Shown piece by piece: positions 25,902 through 34,594 of a stretch of DNA of 54,075 nucleotides. This stretch comes from Nocardioides zhouii (GTDB lineage: Bacteria; Actinomycetota; Actinomycetes; Propionibacteriales; Nocardioidaceae). The number at the start of each line of letters is the position of its first letter. Position 1 is the stretch's first letter. The DNA is taken from NCBI RefSeq assembly GCF_004137345.1, contig NZ_SDWV01000030.1, positions 1 through 54,075 on the forward strand, given 5' to 3'. Below the pieces are notes generated by a model. That model was not told the origin of the DNA, searched no databases, and saw only the letters and a list, made by a program, of their open reading frames with translations. The position numbers were made by a program, and so were the translations under genes.

Positions 25902-26882
25902 CTAGAAGGCAGCACGGATCACGCCGACAGGCTTGCCGCCGCCCAGGAGCTCCAGCCGGCCGGTGGTCTCGACCGCCTGGGCATCGACCCCGGCGCCGTC
26001 GAGGACGCCCGAGCGGCGCAGCGCCTCGGCCATCAGGACCGGGCGTACGCGGGGTGCGCCGTCGTCGGTCTTGAGCGCCCAGGCACGGCCGTCGGGCAGG
26101 GCGACGGCGTAGCAGGACTCGGCGCCGGCCTTGCCGATGAGGCCCGGCACCGCGCGGTGCAGGGCGACCTCGTCGCGGGTGGTGCCGCTGACGAACTCGG
26201 GGTGCTGCCGGATCGCCTCGGCGACCCGGTGCTCCGGACCCTCGGTCGCGGACGCCAGCGCGGCGAACGCCCGCGCGAGCCCGGTGAGCGAGGTCGACAG
26301 CAGGGGGGCCCCGCAGCCGTCGATCGCCACGGTGGTGACCGGCTCGCCGGTCAGCCGGGAGAACGTCTCCAGGATGGCGAGCTGCAGTGGGTGGTCGAGA
26401 TCGAGGTACGTCGCGGTGTCCCACCCCCGGACGACGCACGTCGCGAGCATGGCGGCGTGCTTGCCCGAGCAGTTCATCAGGATCGAGGACTTCGAGCCGC
26501 CGGCGCGGATGACCGCCTCGCGGGCCACGTCGTCCAGCGGGTAGTCCGGCGGTGTCTGCAGGGCCGACTCGTCCAACCCGGCGCTCGCCAGCGTGCGGCG
26601 TACGCCCTCGACGTGGAAGGGCTCCCCGGAGTGCGATGCGCACGCGAGGGCGAGCAGGTCCGCCGGCAGGTCCAGGCCGAGCTCGACCATCGCGAGGGCC
26701 TGGATCGGCTTGTTGCTCGACCGCGGCAGTACCGGGGCGACGACCTCGCCGACCGACCAGTCGACGGACCCGTCGGCCGCGAGCGCGACGATCGAGCCGT
26801 AGTGGTGGCCCTCGACGAACCCGGAGCGGACGATCTCTGCCACGACGGGCAATCCAGTGACGGGCAGACCAACAGCAGACAT
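25902..26882 (-). CDS. L-asparaginase II family protein
   Basis: 326 residues of the Rhizobium-type asparaginase II (AnsA-unrelated) fold: VAEIVRSGFVEGHHYGSIVAL, PRSSNKPIQALAMVELGLDLP, ACASHSGEPFHVEG, LMNCSGKHAAMLATC and AIDGCGAPLLSTSLTGLARA. Hydrolyses asparagine to aspartate and ammonia, or acts on related amides. ATG 26882 has a TAGCCT box 7 nt upstream; a start 8 codons earlier is also open. Divergent from cysC with 41 bp between starts. Confidence 0.88.
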   Translation of the reverse strand: MSAVGLPVTGLPVVAEIVRSGFVEGHHYGSIVALAADGSVDWSVGEVVAPVLPRSSNKPIQALAMVELGLDLPADLLALACASHSGEPFHVEGVRRTLASAGLDESALQTPPDYPLDDVAREAVIRAGGSKSSILMNCSGKHAAMLATCVVRGWDTATYLDLDHPLQLAILETFSRLTGEPVTTVAIDGCGAPLLSTSLTGLARAFAALASATEGPEHRVAEAIRQHPEFVSGTTRDEVALHRAVPGLIGKAGAESCYAVALPDGRAWALKTDDGAPRVRPVLMAEALRRSGVLDGAGVDAQAVETTGRLELLGGGKPVGVIRAAF

Positions 26883-26889
26883 GGTGCGC

Positions 26890-26895
26890 AGGCTA
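26890..26895 (-). promoter_or_regulatory. -10 box for a leaderless start (asparaginase)
   Basis: TAGCCT on the minus strand, 7 nt before ATG 26882. Confidence 0.5.
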
Positions 26896-26923
26896 CCGAC
26901 CAGCACAGTGAGAGGATGCGCGG

Positions 26924-28114
26924 GTGATCCAGCACTGCCCCACGCCGACCGAGCTCGACGACCTGGAGCTCCTGGTCTCCGGCGCCTATGCCCCGCTCAC
27001 CCGCTTCAACGAGCCCGGCAGTCCGGTCGCGCTCGACCTGCCCGACGGCGCGGCGGAGGCGGAGCTCGTCGACCCCGAGGGCCTGCCGTTGGCGCGCGTG
27101 GCGGCGGACGGCTCGCTCGAGCCGCTCACCCACGCCCAGTACGGCCCCTTCCGGCGGCTGCACCTCACCCCGGCCCAGGTCCGCGACCAGCACGCGGGTG
27201 CCACGTTCGTCCCGGTCGCCGACGCGCTCACCGCCGCCGAGCTCGACGAGCTGCGCGGTCTCGGCCGCGTGGTCCTCGTGGCGCTGACCGGCACCGGCAC
27301 GGCCGCCCTCTCCCCCGTCGCGCTCGTCCGCGCGACCCTCGCCGCGGCCGCGCTGCTCCCCGACGCCGTCGTCGTCGCCGTCCCCCTGCCCACCCACGGT
27401 GACGCCGACGTGGACCACGAGCTCGGCGCGCGGGTCGTGGCGACGTACGCCGGGCCGGACCCGGTCCACGCCCTGGCCTCCCCCGCCGACGACAGCCACC
27501 CGGCAGCCATCGCGAAGATCGTCGACGCCGACCGTCCCGAGCCGGAGGACCAGGGCCTCGTACTGTTCTTCACCGGCCTGTCCGGCAGCGGCAAGTCGAC
27601 GCTGGCCCGGGCACTGATGGACCTGCTCCTCGAGCAGGGTGGTCGCTCCGTGACCAGCCTCGACGGCGACGTCGTACGCCGGCACCTCTCGGCCGGGCTG
27701 ACCTTCTCCAAGGCGGACCGCGAGACCAACATCCGCCGCATCGGGTGGGTGGCCGCCGAGATCGCCCGTCACGGTGGCGTGGCCGTCTGCTCCCCCATCG
27801 CGCCGTTCGCCGAGACGCGCGCGCAGGTGCGGGAGATGGTCGAGGGCACCGGCGGGGCGTTCTTCCTCGTCCACGTCGCGACGCCGCTCGAGGAGTGCGA
27901 GCGGCGCGACCGCAAGGGCCTCTACGCCAAGGCCCGGGCCGGTGAGATCCCGGAGTTCACCGGGATCTCCTCGCCCTACGAGGAGCCCGACGACCCGGCC
28001 GTACGCGTCGACACGACCGGCCGCACCATCGAGGACGCGCTCGACGACGTCCTGGTGGCCCTCGACGAGGCCGGCTACCTCCACCTGACCGGGCGGGCGG
28101 GCGCCGACGCATGA
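26924..28114 (+). CDS. cysC: Adenylyl-sulfate kinase with N-terminal ATP-sulfurylase-like region
   Basis: 396 residues. Residues 205-390 are an intact APS kinase: FFTGLSGSGKSTLARALMD (P-loop), SLDGDVVRRHLSAGLTFSKADRETNIRR, and KGLYAKARAGEIPEFTGISSPYE. It phosphorylates adenylyl-sulfate to PAPS. The first 200 residues resemble the PUA-like and partial core of ATP sulfurylase (LVSGAYAPLTRF, YGPFRRLHLTP) but lack the H-x-x-H catalytic motif, so this half is probably inactive or regulatory. GTG start. Operon with a phosphatase and a TauE-type permease; CysD and CysN are 5.5 kb away. Confidence 0.88.
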   Translation: MIQHCPTPTELDDLELLVSGAYAPLTRFNEPGSPVALDLPDGAAEAELVDPEGLPLARVAADGSLEPLTHAQYGPFRRLHLTPAQVRDQHAGATFVPVADALTAAELDELRGLGRVVLVALTGTGTAALSPVALVRATLAAAALLPDAVVVAVPLPTHGDADVDHELGARVVATYAGPDPVHALASPADDSHPAAIAKIVDADRPEPEDQGLVLFFTGLSGSGKSTLARALMDLLLEQGGRSVTSLDGDVVRRHLSAGLTFSKADRETNIRRIGWVAAEIARHGGVAVCSPIAPFAETRAQVREMVEGTGGAFFLVHVATPLEECERRDRKGLYAKARAGEIPEFTGISSPYEEPDDPAVRVDTTGRTIEDALDDVLVALDEAGYLHLTGRAGADA

Positions 28115-28638
28115 CCGAACCGCTCTCGGTGCTGTTCCTCTGCACCGCCAACATCTGCCGCTCGCCCGCCATGGAGCTCATCGCCCGCGACCTCGCCGGT
28201 CCCGATGCCGACATCGTCTTCAGCAGCTCCGGCACCCACGCCCGGACCGGGCACCGGATGAACCCGGTCATGGTGGACACGGTCCCCGGGCTCGACGTCA
28301 CTGGCTTCCGCAGCCGTCGGCTCAAGCCGGAGATGCTCCTCGATGCCGACCTCGTCCTGACCGCCGAGTCGATCCACCGCCAGCACGTCCTCGACGACTA
28401 CCCGCAGCTGCACCGCCAGCTCTTCACCCTCGGCCAGTTCGCCGCGGCCGTGGCGGAGATCCCTGGGCTGACGGGCCTCGAGCTCATTGCCGCGGTCGGC
28501 CAGAAGCGTCAGCCGGCCCACCCCGAGCTCGACGTCGCCGACCCCTACCGGCGCGGTGCCAAGGCCGCCGCCACGGCGACCGGCACGATCACTGCCATGC
28601 TGAGCGTCGTCGTGCCCCGTCTGACCGGAGACAGCTGA
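28111..28638 (+). CDS. Low-molecular-weight protein-tyrosine-phosphatase family
   Basis: 175 residues with the P-loop VLFLCTANICRSPAMELIARD (Cys11-x5-Arg17) and the later DVADPYRRG carrying the catalytic-acid Asp. Such enzymes dephosphorylate BY-kinases (Wzb-type) or act as arsenate reductases. A BY-kinase is encoded at 2637. Here it is wedged between cysC (ATGA overlap) and a TauE-type permease (TGATG overlap), so a link to sulfur metabolism is also possible. Confidence 0.82.
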   Translation: MTEPLSVLFLCTANICRSPAMELIARDLAGPDADIVFSSSGTHARTGHRMNPVMVDTVPGLDVTGFRSRRLKPEMLLDADLVLTAESIHRQHVLDDYPQLHRQLFTLGQFAAAVAEIPGLTGLELIAAVGQKRQPAHPELDVADPYRRGAKAAATATGTITAMLSVVVPRLTGDS

Positions 28639-29645
28639 TGGACTGGATCACCGTCACGTTCTTCTCGATCCTCGCTGCCGGCTTCGTCGTGGGCATCGTG
28701 GTCGGGCTGACCGGCATGGGCGGTGGCGCCCTCATGACGCCCGCGCTCATCTTCCTGGGCGTCGGCGAGGCGGCGACGGTCGTCACGGCGGACCTGACCG
28801 CGGCCGCGATCTACAAGACCGGCGGCGCGATCGTGCACAAGCGCGAGGGCTCGCCCAACATGCAGCTTGCGAAGTGGTTGATGATCGGGTCGATCCCGAT
28901 GGCCCTGCTCGGACCACACCTGGTGTCGTGGGTGGTGGACCCCGAGGACATCGACGACGCGCTCAAGCTCTCCATCGGCTTCGCCCTGCTGCTCGCGGCG
29001 GCGACGTACGCCCTGCGCCTCTACCTCAACCTGGTGCGGGTCCGCGGCGGCGAGCACCCCGACGACAACCCTGCGGTCCGACCGATCCCGACCCTGCTGG
29101 TGGGCGCGCTCGGCGGCCTCCTGGTCGGCATCACCAGCGTCGGCTCCGGCTCGGTCATCATGATCGCCCTGCTGATGCTCTACCCCGGCCTCTCCGCCGT
29201 ACGCCTCGTCGGCACCGACCTCGTCCAGGCCGTCCCGCTCGTGATGGCCGCCGCGATCTCGAACATCGCGCTGCACGGCCTCGACTGGGGGATACTCGTC
29301 CCGCTCGTGATCGGCTCGGTCCCCGGCACCCTCATCGGCTCGGCGATCGCCCCCCGCGTCCCGCAGTCCTTCATCCGGCGCGGCATCGTGGTCGTCCTCA
29401 CCATGAGCGGCGTCGCGCTGCTCGACAAGGCCGGCTGGGCCCCGCTCGGCGCCGGCGAGGACGAGACTCACCCGATGCTCATCGCCGGTGTCGGCCTGTT
29501 CGTGCTGCTCGTGCTGCCCGTCGTCTGGGGCTTCATCCGCAAGTCGCAGGGCCTGCCGATGTTCGGCTCCCCGACCATCGCCCAGCTCGAGGATCCCGAC
29601 TACCGCCCCGGGCTCGTCGGGATGAAGAAGGTCGACGACACCTGA
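28638..29645 (+). CDS. TauE/SafE family sulfite/organosulfonate permease
   Basis: 335 residues with about eight membrane helices and duplicated family motifs: VGIVVGLTGMGGGALMTPALI in the first half and LLVGITSVGSGSVIMIALLML in the second. TauE/SafE proteins export sulfite or other small anions. Last gene of the cysC operon (1-bp overlap), which suggests it handles a sulfur anion around sulfate activation. The C-terminal 25 residues are soluble. Confidence 0.87.
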   Translation: MDWITVTFFSILAAGFVVGIVVGLTGMGGGALMTPALIFLGVGEAATVVTADLTAAAIYKTGGAIVHKREGSPNMQLAKWLMIGSIPMALLGPHLVSWVVDPEDIDDALKLSIGFALLLAAATYALRLYLNLVRVRGGEHPDDNPAVRPIPTLLVGALGGLLVGITSVGSGSVIMIALLMLYPGLSAVRLVGTDLVQAVPLVMAAAISNIALHGLDWGILVPLVIGSVPGTLIGSAIAPRVPQSFIRRGIVVVLTMSGVALLDKAGWAPLGAGEDETHPMLIAGVGLFVLLVLPVVWGFIRKSQGLPMFGSPTIAQLEDPDYRPGLVGMKKVDDT

Positions 29646-29696
29646 GGCCAGAGCGGTGGCGAGGCCACCTCCTCGACGCCCCGACTGTGGCTGGAC

Positions 29697-29834
29697 AACC
29701 GCCGGGGCGAGCGTCGTACGACGACACGCCGACCAGCGGTGCGTGAGGGGTGTTCCAAGCCCGCCACATGCTCCTCAGCCACCGCCGGCGCGCGTGTCGT
29801 ACGCCGCCACGCCGACCAGCGGTGCGCAAGGGGC
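29697..29834. repeat. Two degenerate direct repeats, 83-bp period
   Basis: CACGCCGACCAGCGGTGCG occurs at 29725-29743 and 29808-29826, each preceded by GTCGTACG and CCGCCG-containing sequence and followed by a GGGG run, in the 223-bp gap after the TauE gene. Cause unknown; no ORF or hairpin dominates. Confidence 0.6.
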
Positions 29835-29868
29835 GCTGCAGGGCCGCGGAAACCCCCTCACTCACCGC

Positions 29869-30693
29869 TCACCCCAGGCCGAGAAGCTCCCGGCACCCGG
29901 CAGGCGACATCGGCGTACGTTGCGCGATCCGGCCGAGGTCGACGGCGCGGGAGACGAGCTGGGCGTTGGAGTCCACCGGGACGCCGCGGCTGATCGTGAG
30001 CACGTCCTCCATCCCCACGCGCAGGTGGCCGCCCATCGACAGGGAGGCCATCGCGACGGCGAGCGTCGAGCGACCGATGCCCGTGGCGGACCACGACGTC
30101 ACCTCGGGCGGCAGCGCGGCGACGCCGGCGACGAGGGCCGGCGCGGTGCCGGGCATGCCGCCGGGGACGCCCATCACGAAGTCGACGTGGACCTTGCCGC
30201 TGGCGGGGACGCCGTACTCCCGGACCAGGCGGCCGAGCGCGTGCACCTGGCCGAGGTCGAAGAGCTCGAACTCCGGGGCGACGCCGCGCGACAGGGCGAG
30301 CTGGTAGAGGTCCTTCACGAACGGCCAGGGGTTGAGGAACACGTCGTCGCCGAAGTTGGTCGTGCCCATGGTGAGGCTGCACGAGTCGGGCTCGGCGTCG
30401 AGCACCTTGAGCCGCTCGTCCAGCGGATCGTGGACCGACCCGCCCGTGGACAGCTGCACCACCAGCGACGACGACTCGCGTACGGCCGCCACCCACTCGC
30501 GCAGCAGCGCCTGGTCGAGCGTCGGCGCGTGCGACGTGTCGCGCACGTGGAGGTGGATCATCGCCGCCCCGGCGGCCTCGCACTCGGCGGCGGTGCGGGC
30601 GATCTCCTCGGGCGTGGTGGGGAGGGCCGAGCAGTCGGCCTTGGCGGTCTCGGCGCCCGTGGGCGCGACCGTGATCAGCAAAGCGTCAGGCAT
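29869..30693 (-). CDS. BKACE-family 3-keto acid cleavage enzyme
   Basis: 274 residues of the beta-keto acid cleavage enzyme family (3-keto-5-aminohexanoate cleavage type), condensing a beta-keto acid with acetyl-CoA. Zinc-binding His-x-His-x-Arg-Asp in MIHLHVRD, further SLTMGTTNFGDDVF, HVDFVMGVPGGMPGT and the C-terminal VGMEDVLTISRGVP. BKACE specificity varies widely and no lysine-fermentation genes are nearby, so the substrate is unassigned. Starts 17 bp from dtd on the opposite strand. Confidence 0.88.
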   Translation of the reverse strand: MPDALLITVAPTGAETAKADCSALPTTPEEIARTAAECEAAGAAMIHLHVRDTSHAPTLDQALLREWVAAVRESSSLVVQLSTGGSVHDPLDERLKVLDAEPDSCSLTMGTTNFGDDVFLNPWPFVKDLYQLALSRGVAPEFELFDLGQVHALGRLVREYGVPASGKVHVDFVMGVPGGMPGTAPALVAGVAALPPEVTSWSATGIGRSTLAVAMASLSMGGHLRVGMEDVLTISRGVPVDSNAQLVSRAVDLGRIAQRTPMSPAGCRELLGLG

Positions 30694-30710
30694 GGCGGCA
30701 TCCTTGCACC

Positions 30711-31139
30711 ATGCGCGCAGTCATCCAGCGGGTCCTCTCCGCCAGCGTCACGGTCGACGGCGAGGTGGTCGGCGAGCTCGACCGGCCGGGCCTGCTGGTC
30801 TACCTCGGGGTCACCCACGGCGACGGTGCCGGCGAGGTCACCTGGACGGCGCGGAAGGTCTGGGACCTGCGGCTGCTGCGCGGCGAGCAGAGCGCCAGCG
30901 ATGTCGCGGCGCCAGTGCTCGTCGTCAGCCAGTTCACGCTGTACGGCGACGCGCGCAAGGGCCGTCGACCGACCTGGCTGGCAGCAGCGCCCGGGCCGGT
31001 GAGCGAGCCCCTCTACGACGCGGTGTGCGCCGAGCTCGAGCGACTCGGCGCCCACGTCGAGCGTGGACGCTTCGGTGCCGACATGCGCGTCGCGAGCGTC
31101 AACGACGGCCCGATCACGCTGGTGCTGGACAGCCCCTAG
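30711..31139 (+). CDS. dtd: D-aminoacyl-tRNA deacylase
   Basis: Hydrolyses mischarged D-amino acids (and Gly-tRNA-Ala) from tRNA. 142 residues with both cross-subunit active-site motifs: SQFTLYGDARKGRRP and NDGPITLVLDSP (NxPxT-like). Full length. Its TAG stop is within a CTAG shared with the stop of the GH16 gene on the other strand (4-bp convergent overlap). Confidence 0.95.
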   Translation: MRAVIQRVLSASVTVDGEVVGELDRPGLLVYLGVTHGDGAGEVTWTARKVWDLRLLRGEQSASDVAAPVLVVSQFTLYGDARKGRRPTWLAAAPGPVSEPLYDAVCAELERLGAHVERGRFGADMRVASVNDGPITLVLDSP

Positions 31140-32290
31140 CGCTGCCAGACCCGCACCCAGTCGACAGCCAAGGTCTGCGGCAGCTGGTCCGGCGACGTCA
31201 CCCGGAGGGACTCGAAGTTCGAGACGAGCAGGCTCAGGATCAGGTACTCCTCGGTCTGCGACACCCCAGCCGTGGTGCGCAGCACCTCCTTGCCGTCGAT
31301 GCGGAAGACGTACTCCGTGGGCGTCCACTCGACCGAGAACACGTGGTAGGTGCCGGCCCAGTCCGAGCCGTACAACGCATCGTCGCCGGGTGGCGTCTCG
31401 GCGACCTTCGTCTGTGTCCCCCCGCTGTAGGTCCAGACGCCGCTGCTCAACCCGGACGAACCGGTGCCGAACCACTCGATCACGTCGATCTCGGCGCCGG
31501 ACTCCACCACGGGTGCCTGCATCCAGAACGCGCCGTGCTGGCCGCGGAGATCCTGGAACCTGATCCGGGCGGCGGTGACGCCGTACTTGTAGGAGAACCT
31601 GCCCTGGGTGCCCACGTGCCCGTTGAGCCGGTAGAACGTCGACTGCTTGACACCTTGGTTGTTGGTGAAGGTGCACGGGTCGTCACGGTCCGGGTCGTCG
31701 ATGACGCTGAGGGACAGCACCCCACCTCCGACCGCGGTCCCGCGCGGGTCCGTCTTCGAGCAGCGGCGGCTCGGGACCTCGTAGCCCTGGACCCGGTGGT
31801 CCCACGGTGCCGTGAGCGCTGACCCGGAGAACTCGTCGGAGAGGATCGGCGTGCCCCAGGCATCGGTCCGCACCCGCGCCGAGGTGACCTCGGGGAGCTC
31901 GGCCGAGCTGCGGGCCATCACCCGGTACGTCGCCGGGAGGCCACGCCATGCGTAGGGGATGGTGAAGAGCACGCGGCCGCTGGCGTCCTGCGAGGCGATC
32001 GCGAAGGCGACCCACCTCTTGCCGTCCAGGAGCTCGAGGTCCGCCCGGCGACCAGGTGCGACGGGCGAGAACGTGGCGGTGATCGCGCTCATGGCGGCCG
32101 AGGCCGGCTCGGGCGCCGTACCGGTGGCCGCCAGCTGCGGCAGCACCTGCACGGAGACGGACTGGGCGATCGCGGTCGCCCTGGATGGCTTGGGAGCCGA
32201 CCAGGACGGTGCGGCTGAGCCGGCGCCCAGCAGCATCGCCATGAGCGCGGAGGCAGAGGCGAGGAGCAGGAGGAGCGGGCGACGCGGCAT
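31136..32290 (-). CDS. Secreted GH16 beta-glucanase
   Basis: 384 residues with signal peptide (MPRRPLLLLLASASALMAMLLGAGSAAPSWSA). After a beta-rich N-terminal domain of about 120 residues comes a GH16 jelly-roll with the catalytic ESGAEIDVIEWFG (E-I-D-x-x-E pattern) and YHVFSVEWTPTEYVFRIDGKEV. GH16 enzymes retain configuration and cut beta-1,3 or mixed-linkage glucans; exact specificity is open. Paralogue of the next gene. ATG 32290 is directly before the signal peptide. Confidence 0.9.
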   Translation of the reverse strand: MPRRPLLLLLASASALMAMLLGAGSAAPSWSAPKPSRATAIAQSVSVQVLPQLAATGTAPEPASAAMSAITATFSPVAPGRRADLELLDGKRWVAFAIASQDASGRVLFTIPYAWRGLPATYRVMARSSAELPEVTSARVRTDAWGTPILSDEFSGSALTAPWDHRVQGYEVPSRRCSKTDPRGTAVGGGVLSLSVIDDPDRDDPCTFTNNQGVKQSTFYRLNGHVGTQGRFSYKYGVTAARIRFQDLRGQHGAFWMQAPVVESGAEIDVIEWFGTGSSGLSSGVWTYSGGTQTKVAETPPGDDALYGSDWAGTYHVFSVEWTPTEYVFRIDGKEVLRTTAGVSQTEEYLILSLLVSNFESLRVTSPDQLPQTLAVDWVRVWQR

Positions 32291-32393
32291 GACCGGGACC
32301 CCTTCGTCGGTGGACGAGGTCCTCACCGTAAGGAGTGGACCAGAACGGCGCGGCAGTTTCTCCCGTTCTGCGACAGATCTTCGAGGAGGCGCA

Positions 32394-33578
32394 TCAGCCC
32401 TGAGCGGGGTTGGTCTCCCACACGCGCGCCCAGTCGACCTCCATGTGCTCGGGCAGCTCGCCGTTGAAGCGGGGCAGCTCGTAGTCGGAGGACAGGAGGC
32501 TCAGGATCAGGAACTCCTCGCGGCCGGAGGTCTCGCCCTCGAGACGCTGGGTGACCTGGCCGTCGATCCGGAAGACGTACTCGTCGGGAGTCCACTCGAC
32601 GGAGAACACGTGGTACTCGCTCGCCCAGTCGTCGCCGTACTGCTCGACGTCGGGCAGCCAGCCGCCGACGGTCTGCTTGTCGCCGTTCTCGTCGAGGAAG
32701 TAGGTGAAGCTCGTCAGGCCGCCCTCGGGGTGGTCGTCACCGAAGTACTCCATGATGTCGATCTCGGCGCCACCGGCCTTCGGCCCGCCGGTCTGCTGCC
32801 CGCCGACCGCCTGCATCCAGAACGCCGCGTGCTGCCCGCGCGCCGACTGGGTGCGGATCCGGGCCGCTGCGTAGCCGTAGGTGAAGGAGTAGACGCCCTC
32901 GGTGCCGACGTGCCCGTTGAGGCGCTGCGGGAACCTCTTGCGACGTCCCGGGAGCTGGCACTCACCGCCGTCCGGATCCTCCAGCACGCTGAGCACCAGT
33001 GCGCCGTCGGCGACCTCGGCCGCGCTGTCGTCGGCGCGCGAGCACTTGCGTACGCCCGTGAAGCCCTGGTCGCGCGTGTGCCAGCTCGCGCCGGTCCCGT
33101 CGACCGAGTCCTCGTCGAAGTCGTCGGTGAAGGTCGGCTCCGGGGCGTCGTCGGTCGAGACCTCGGTCCCGATCGCGTCGTCGCCCTCGCCCACCACCAC
33201 GGCGAGCTCTCCCGAGGTGTCGCTGGTCAGCGCGGCGTTGCCGTCCGCGTCCGTCTCTCCCTCCGAGACGGACTCCCATCCGCCGTCCTCGGACTTCGCG
33301 AGCAGGGTGACGGTCGTGCCTTCCTCGACGCCGGCGACGGTCGCGTCGACGACCCAGGCGGCGTCGTCGGCAGTCTCCACGTCCTCGCCGGTCCCGGCGA
33401 GCTGGGGCAGCACCCGCGCCTGTACGTCGTCGCTGGCCCGGAAGTCGGACACCTCGGGCTCGGTCGGCGACGCGGAGCAGGCGGTCGTGGCGAAGGCCAC
33501 GACGACGAGCCCGGACAGCACGCGGTGGTGCGCTCCGAGGCGACGGGGCTGGGCTGCGAGTCGAGGTGTGCGGCTCAT
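32394..33578 (-). CDS. GH16 beta-glucanase lipoprotein
   Basis: 394 residues. N-terminal signal with a lipobox-like FATTAC (Cys34), so probably membrane-anchored, then an acidic beta-rich spacer domain and a GH16 domain with GGAEIDIMEYFG as catalytic motif, YHVFSVEWTPDEYVFRIDGQV and MEVDWARVWE. Same layout as the gene 103 bp downstream, so a tandem duplication with different localisation: one anchored, one released. Together with the GH55-like protein it suggests laminarin-type glucan digestion. Confidence 0.9.
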   Translation of the reverse strand: MSRTPRLAAQPRRLGAHHRVLSGLVVVAFATTACSASPTEPEVSDFRASDDVQARVLPQLAGTGEDVETADDAAWVVDATVAGVEEGTTVTLLAKSEDGGWESVSEGETDADGNAALTSDTSGELAVVVGEGDDAIGTEVSTDDAPEPTFTDDFDEDSVDGTGASWHTRDQGFTGVRKCSRADDSAAEVADGALVLSVLEDPDGGECQLPGRRKRFPQRLNGHVGTEGVYSFTYGYAAARIRTQSARGQHAAFWMQAVGGQQTGGPKAGGAEIDIMEYFGDDHPEGGLTSFTYFLDENGDKQTVGGWLPDVEQYGDDWASEYHVFSVEWTPDEYVFRIDGQVTQRLEGETSGREEFLILSLLSSDYELPRFNGELPEHMEVDWARVWETNPAQG

Positions 33579-33679
33579 CCGGGGAGTCTCGCCGACTCGT
33601 CGCGTGAGTGCGAATCGTCCGCGGCGACGCCCGTCGCTACGATGATGGCTGCTGTCCCGAGAGAGGTCTCCCCTGCGTC

Positions 33680-34594
33680 ATGACCAACACCCACGTCGAC
33701 TACCAGCTGAGCCAGCTGGACCAGCTCGAGGCGGAGTCGATCCACATCTTCCGTGAGGTCGCCGCCGAGTTCGAGAAGCCGGTCCTGATGTTCTCCGGTG
33801 GCAAGGACTCCATCGTCATGCTCCGTCTTGCGGAGAAGGCGTTCTTCCCTGCCAAGCTGCCGTTCCCGCTCCTCCAGGTCGACACCGGCCTCGACTTCGA
33901 CGAGGTGCTCTCCACCCGCGACTCGTGGGTCGAGCGGCTCGGCGCGCGGATGATCATCGCCTCCGTCGAGGACGCGATCGCCGCCGGCCACGTCGTCGAC
34001 GACGGCAAGACCAGCCGCAACCGGCAGCAGATCGGCGCCCTGCTCAACGCGATCGAGGAGAACGGCTTCACCGCCGCCTTCGGTGGCGGGCGACGTGACG
34101 AGGAGAAGGCCCGCGCCAAGGAGCGCGTCTACTCCCACCGCGACGACTTCGGCCAGTGGGACCCCAAGATGCAGCGCCCCGAGCTGTGGAGCCTCTACAA
34201 CGGTCGCATCCACGCCGGCGAGCACATGCGCATCTTCCCGCTGTCCAACTGGACCGAGCTCGACATCTGGCACTACATCCACCGCGAGCAGATCCAGATC
34301 CCGCAGATCTACTTCGCGCACGAGCGCGAGGTGATTGAGCGCGACGGCATGCTGCTGTCGCTCGGCCCGGAGATCCAGCCCAAGGGCAACGAGAAGGTCG
34401 AGACCAAGATGGTGCGCTTCCGCACCGTCGGCGACCGCACCCAGACCGGCTGCGTGGAGTCGGTGGCCACCGACACCGCGGCCATCATCGACGAGATCGC
34501 CATCGCCCGCGTGACCGAGCGCGGCGCCACCCGTGGCGACGACCGCTTCTCCGAGGCAGCCATGGAAGACCGCAAGAAGGAAGGCTACTTCTGA
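33680..34594 (+). CDS. cysD: Sulfate adenylyltransferase subunit 2
   Basis: Adenylates sulfate to APS with CysN. 304 residues with the PP-loop LMFSGGKDSIVMLRLAEKAF, the family TAAFGGGRRDEEKARAKERVYS and LSNWTELDIWHYI. ATG 33680 gives the standard N-terminus; TACGAT at about 33637 may be the -10 element. The TGATG junction shares one base with cysN. Confidence 0.95.
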   Translation: MTNTHVDYQLSQLDQLEAESIHIFREVAAEFEKPVLMFSGGKDSIVMLRLAEKAFFPAKLPFPLLQVDTGLDFDEVLSTRDSWVERLGARMIIASVEDAIAAGHVVDDGKTSRNRQQIGALLNAIEENGFTAAFGGGRRDEEKARAKERVYSHRDDFGQWDPKMQRPELWSLYNGRIHAGEHMRIFPLSNWTELDIWHYIHREQIQIPQIYFAHEREVIERDGMLLSLGPEIQPKGNEKVETKMVRFRTVGDRTQTGCVESVATDTAAIIDEIAIARVTERGATRGDDRFSEAAMEDRKKEGYF

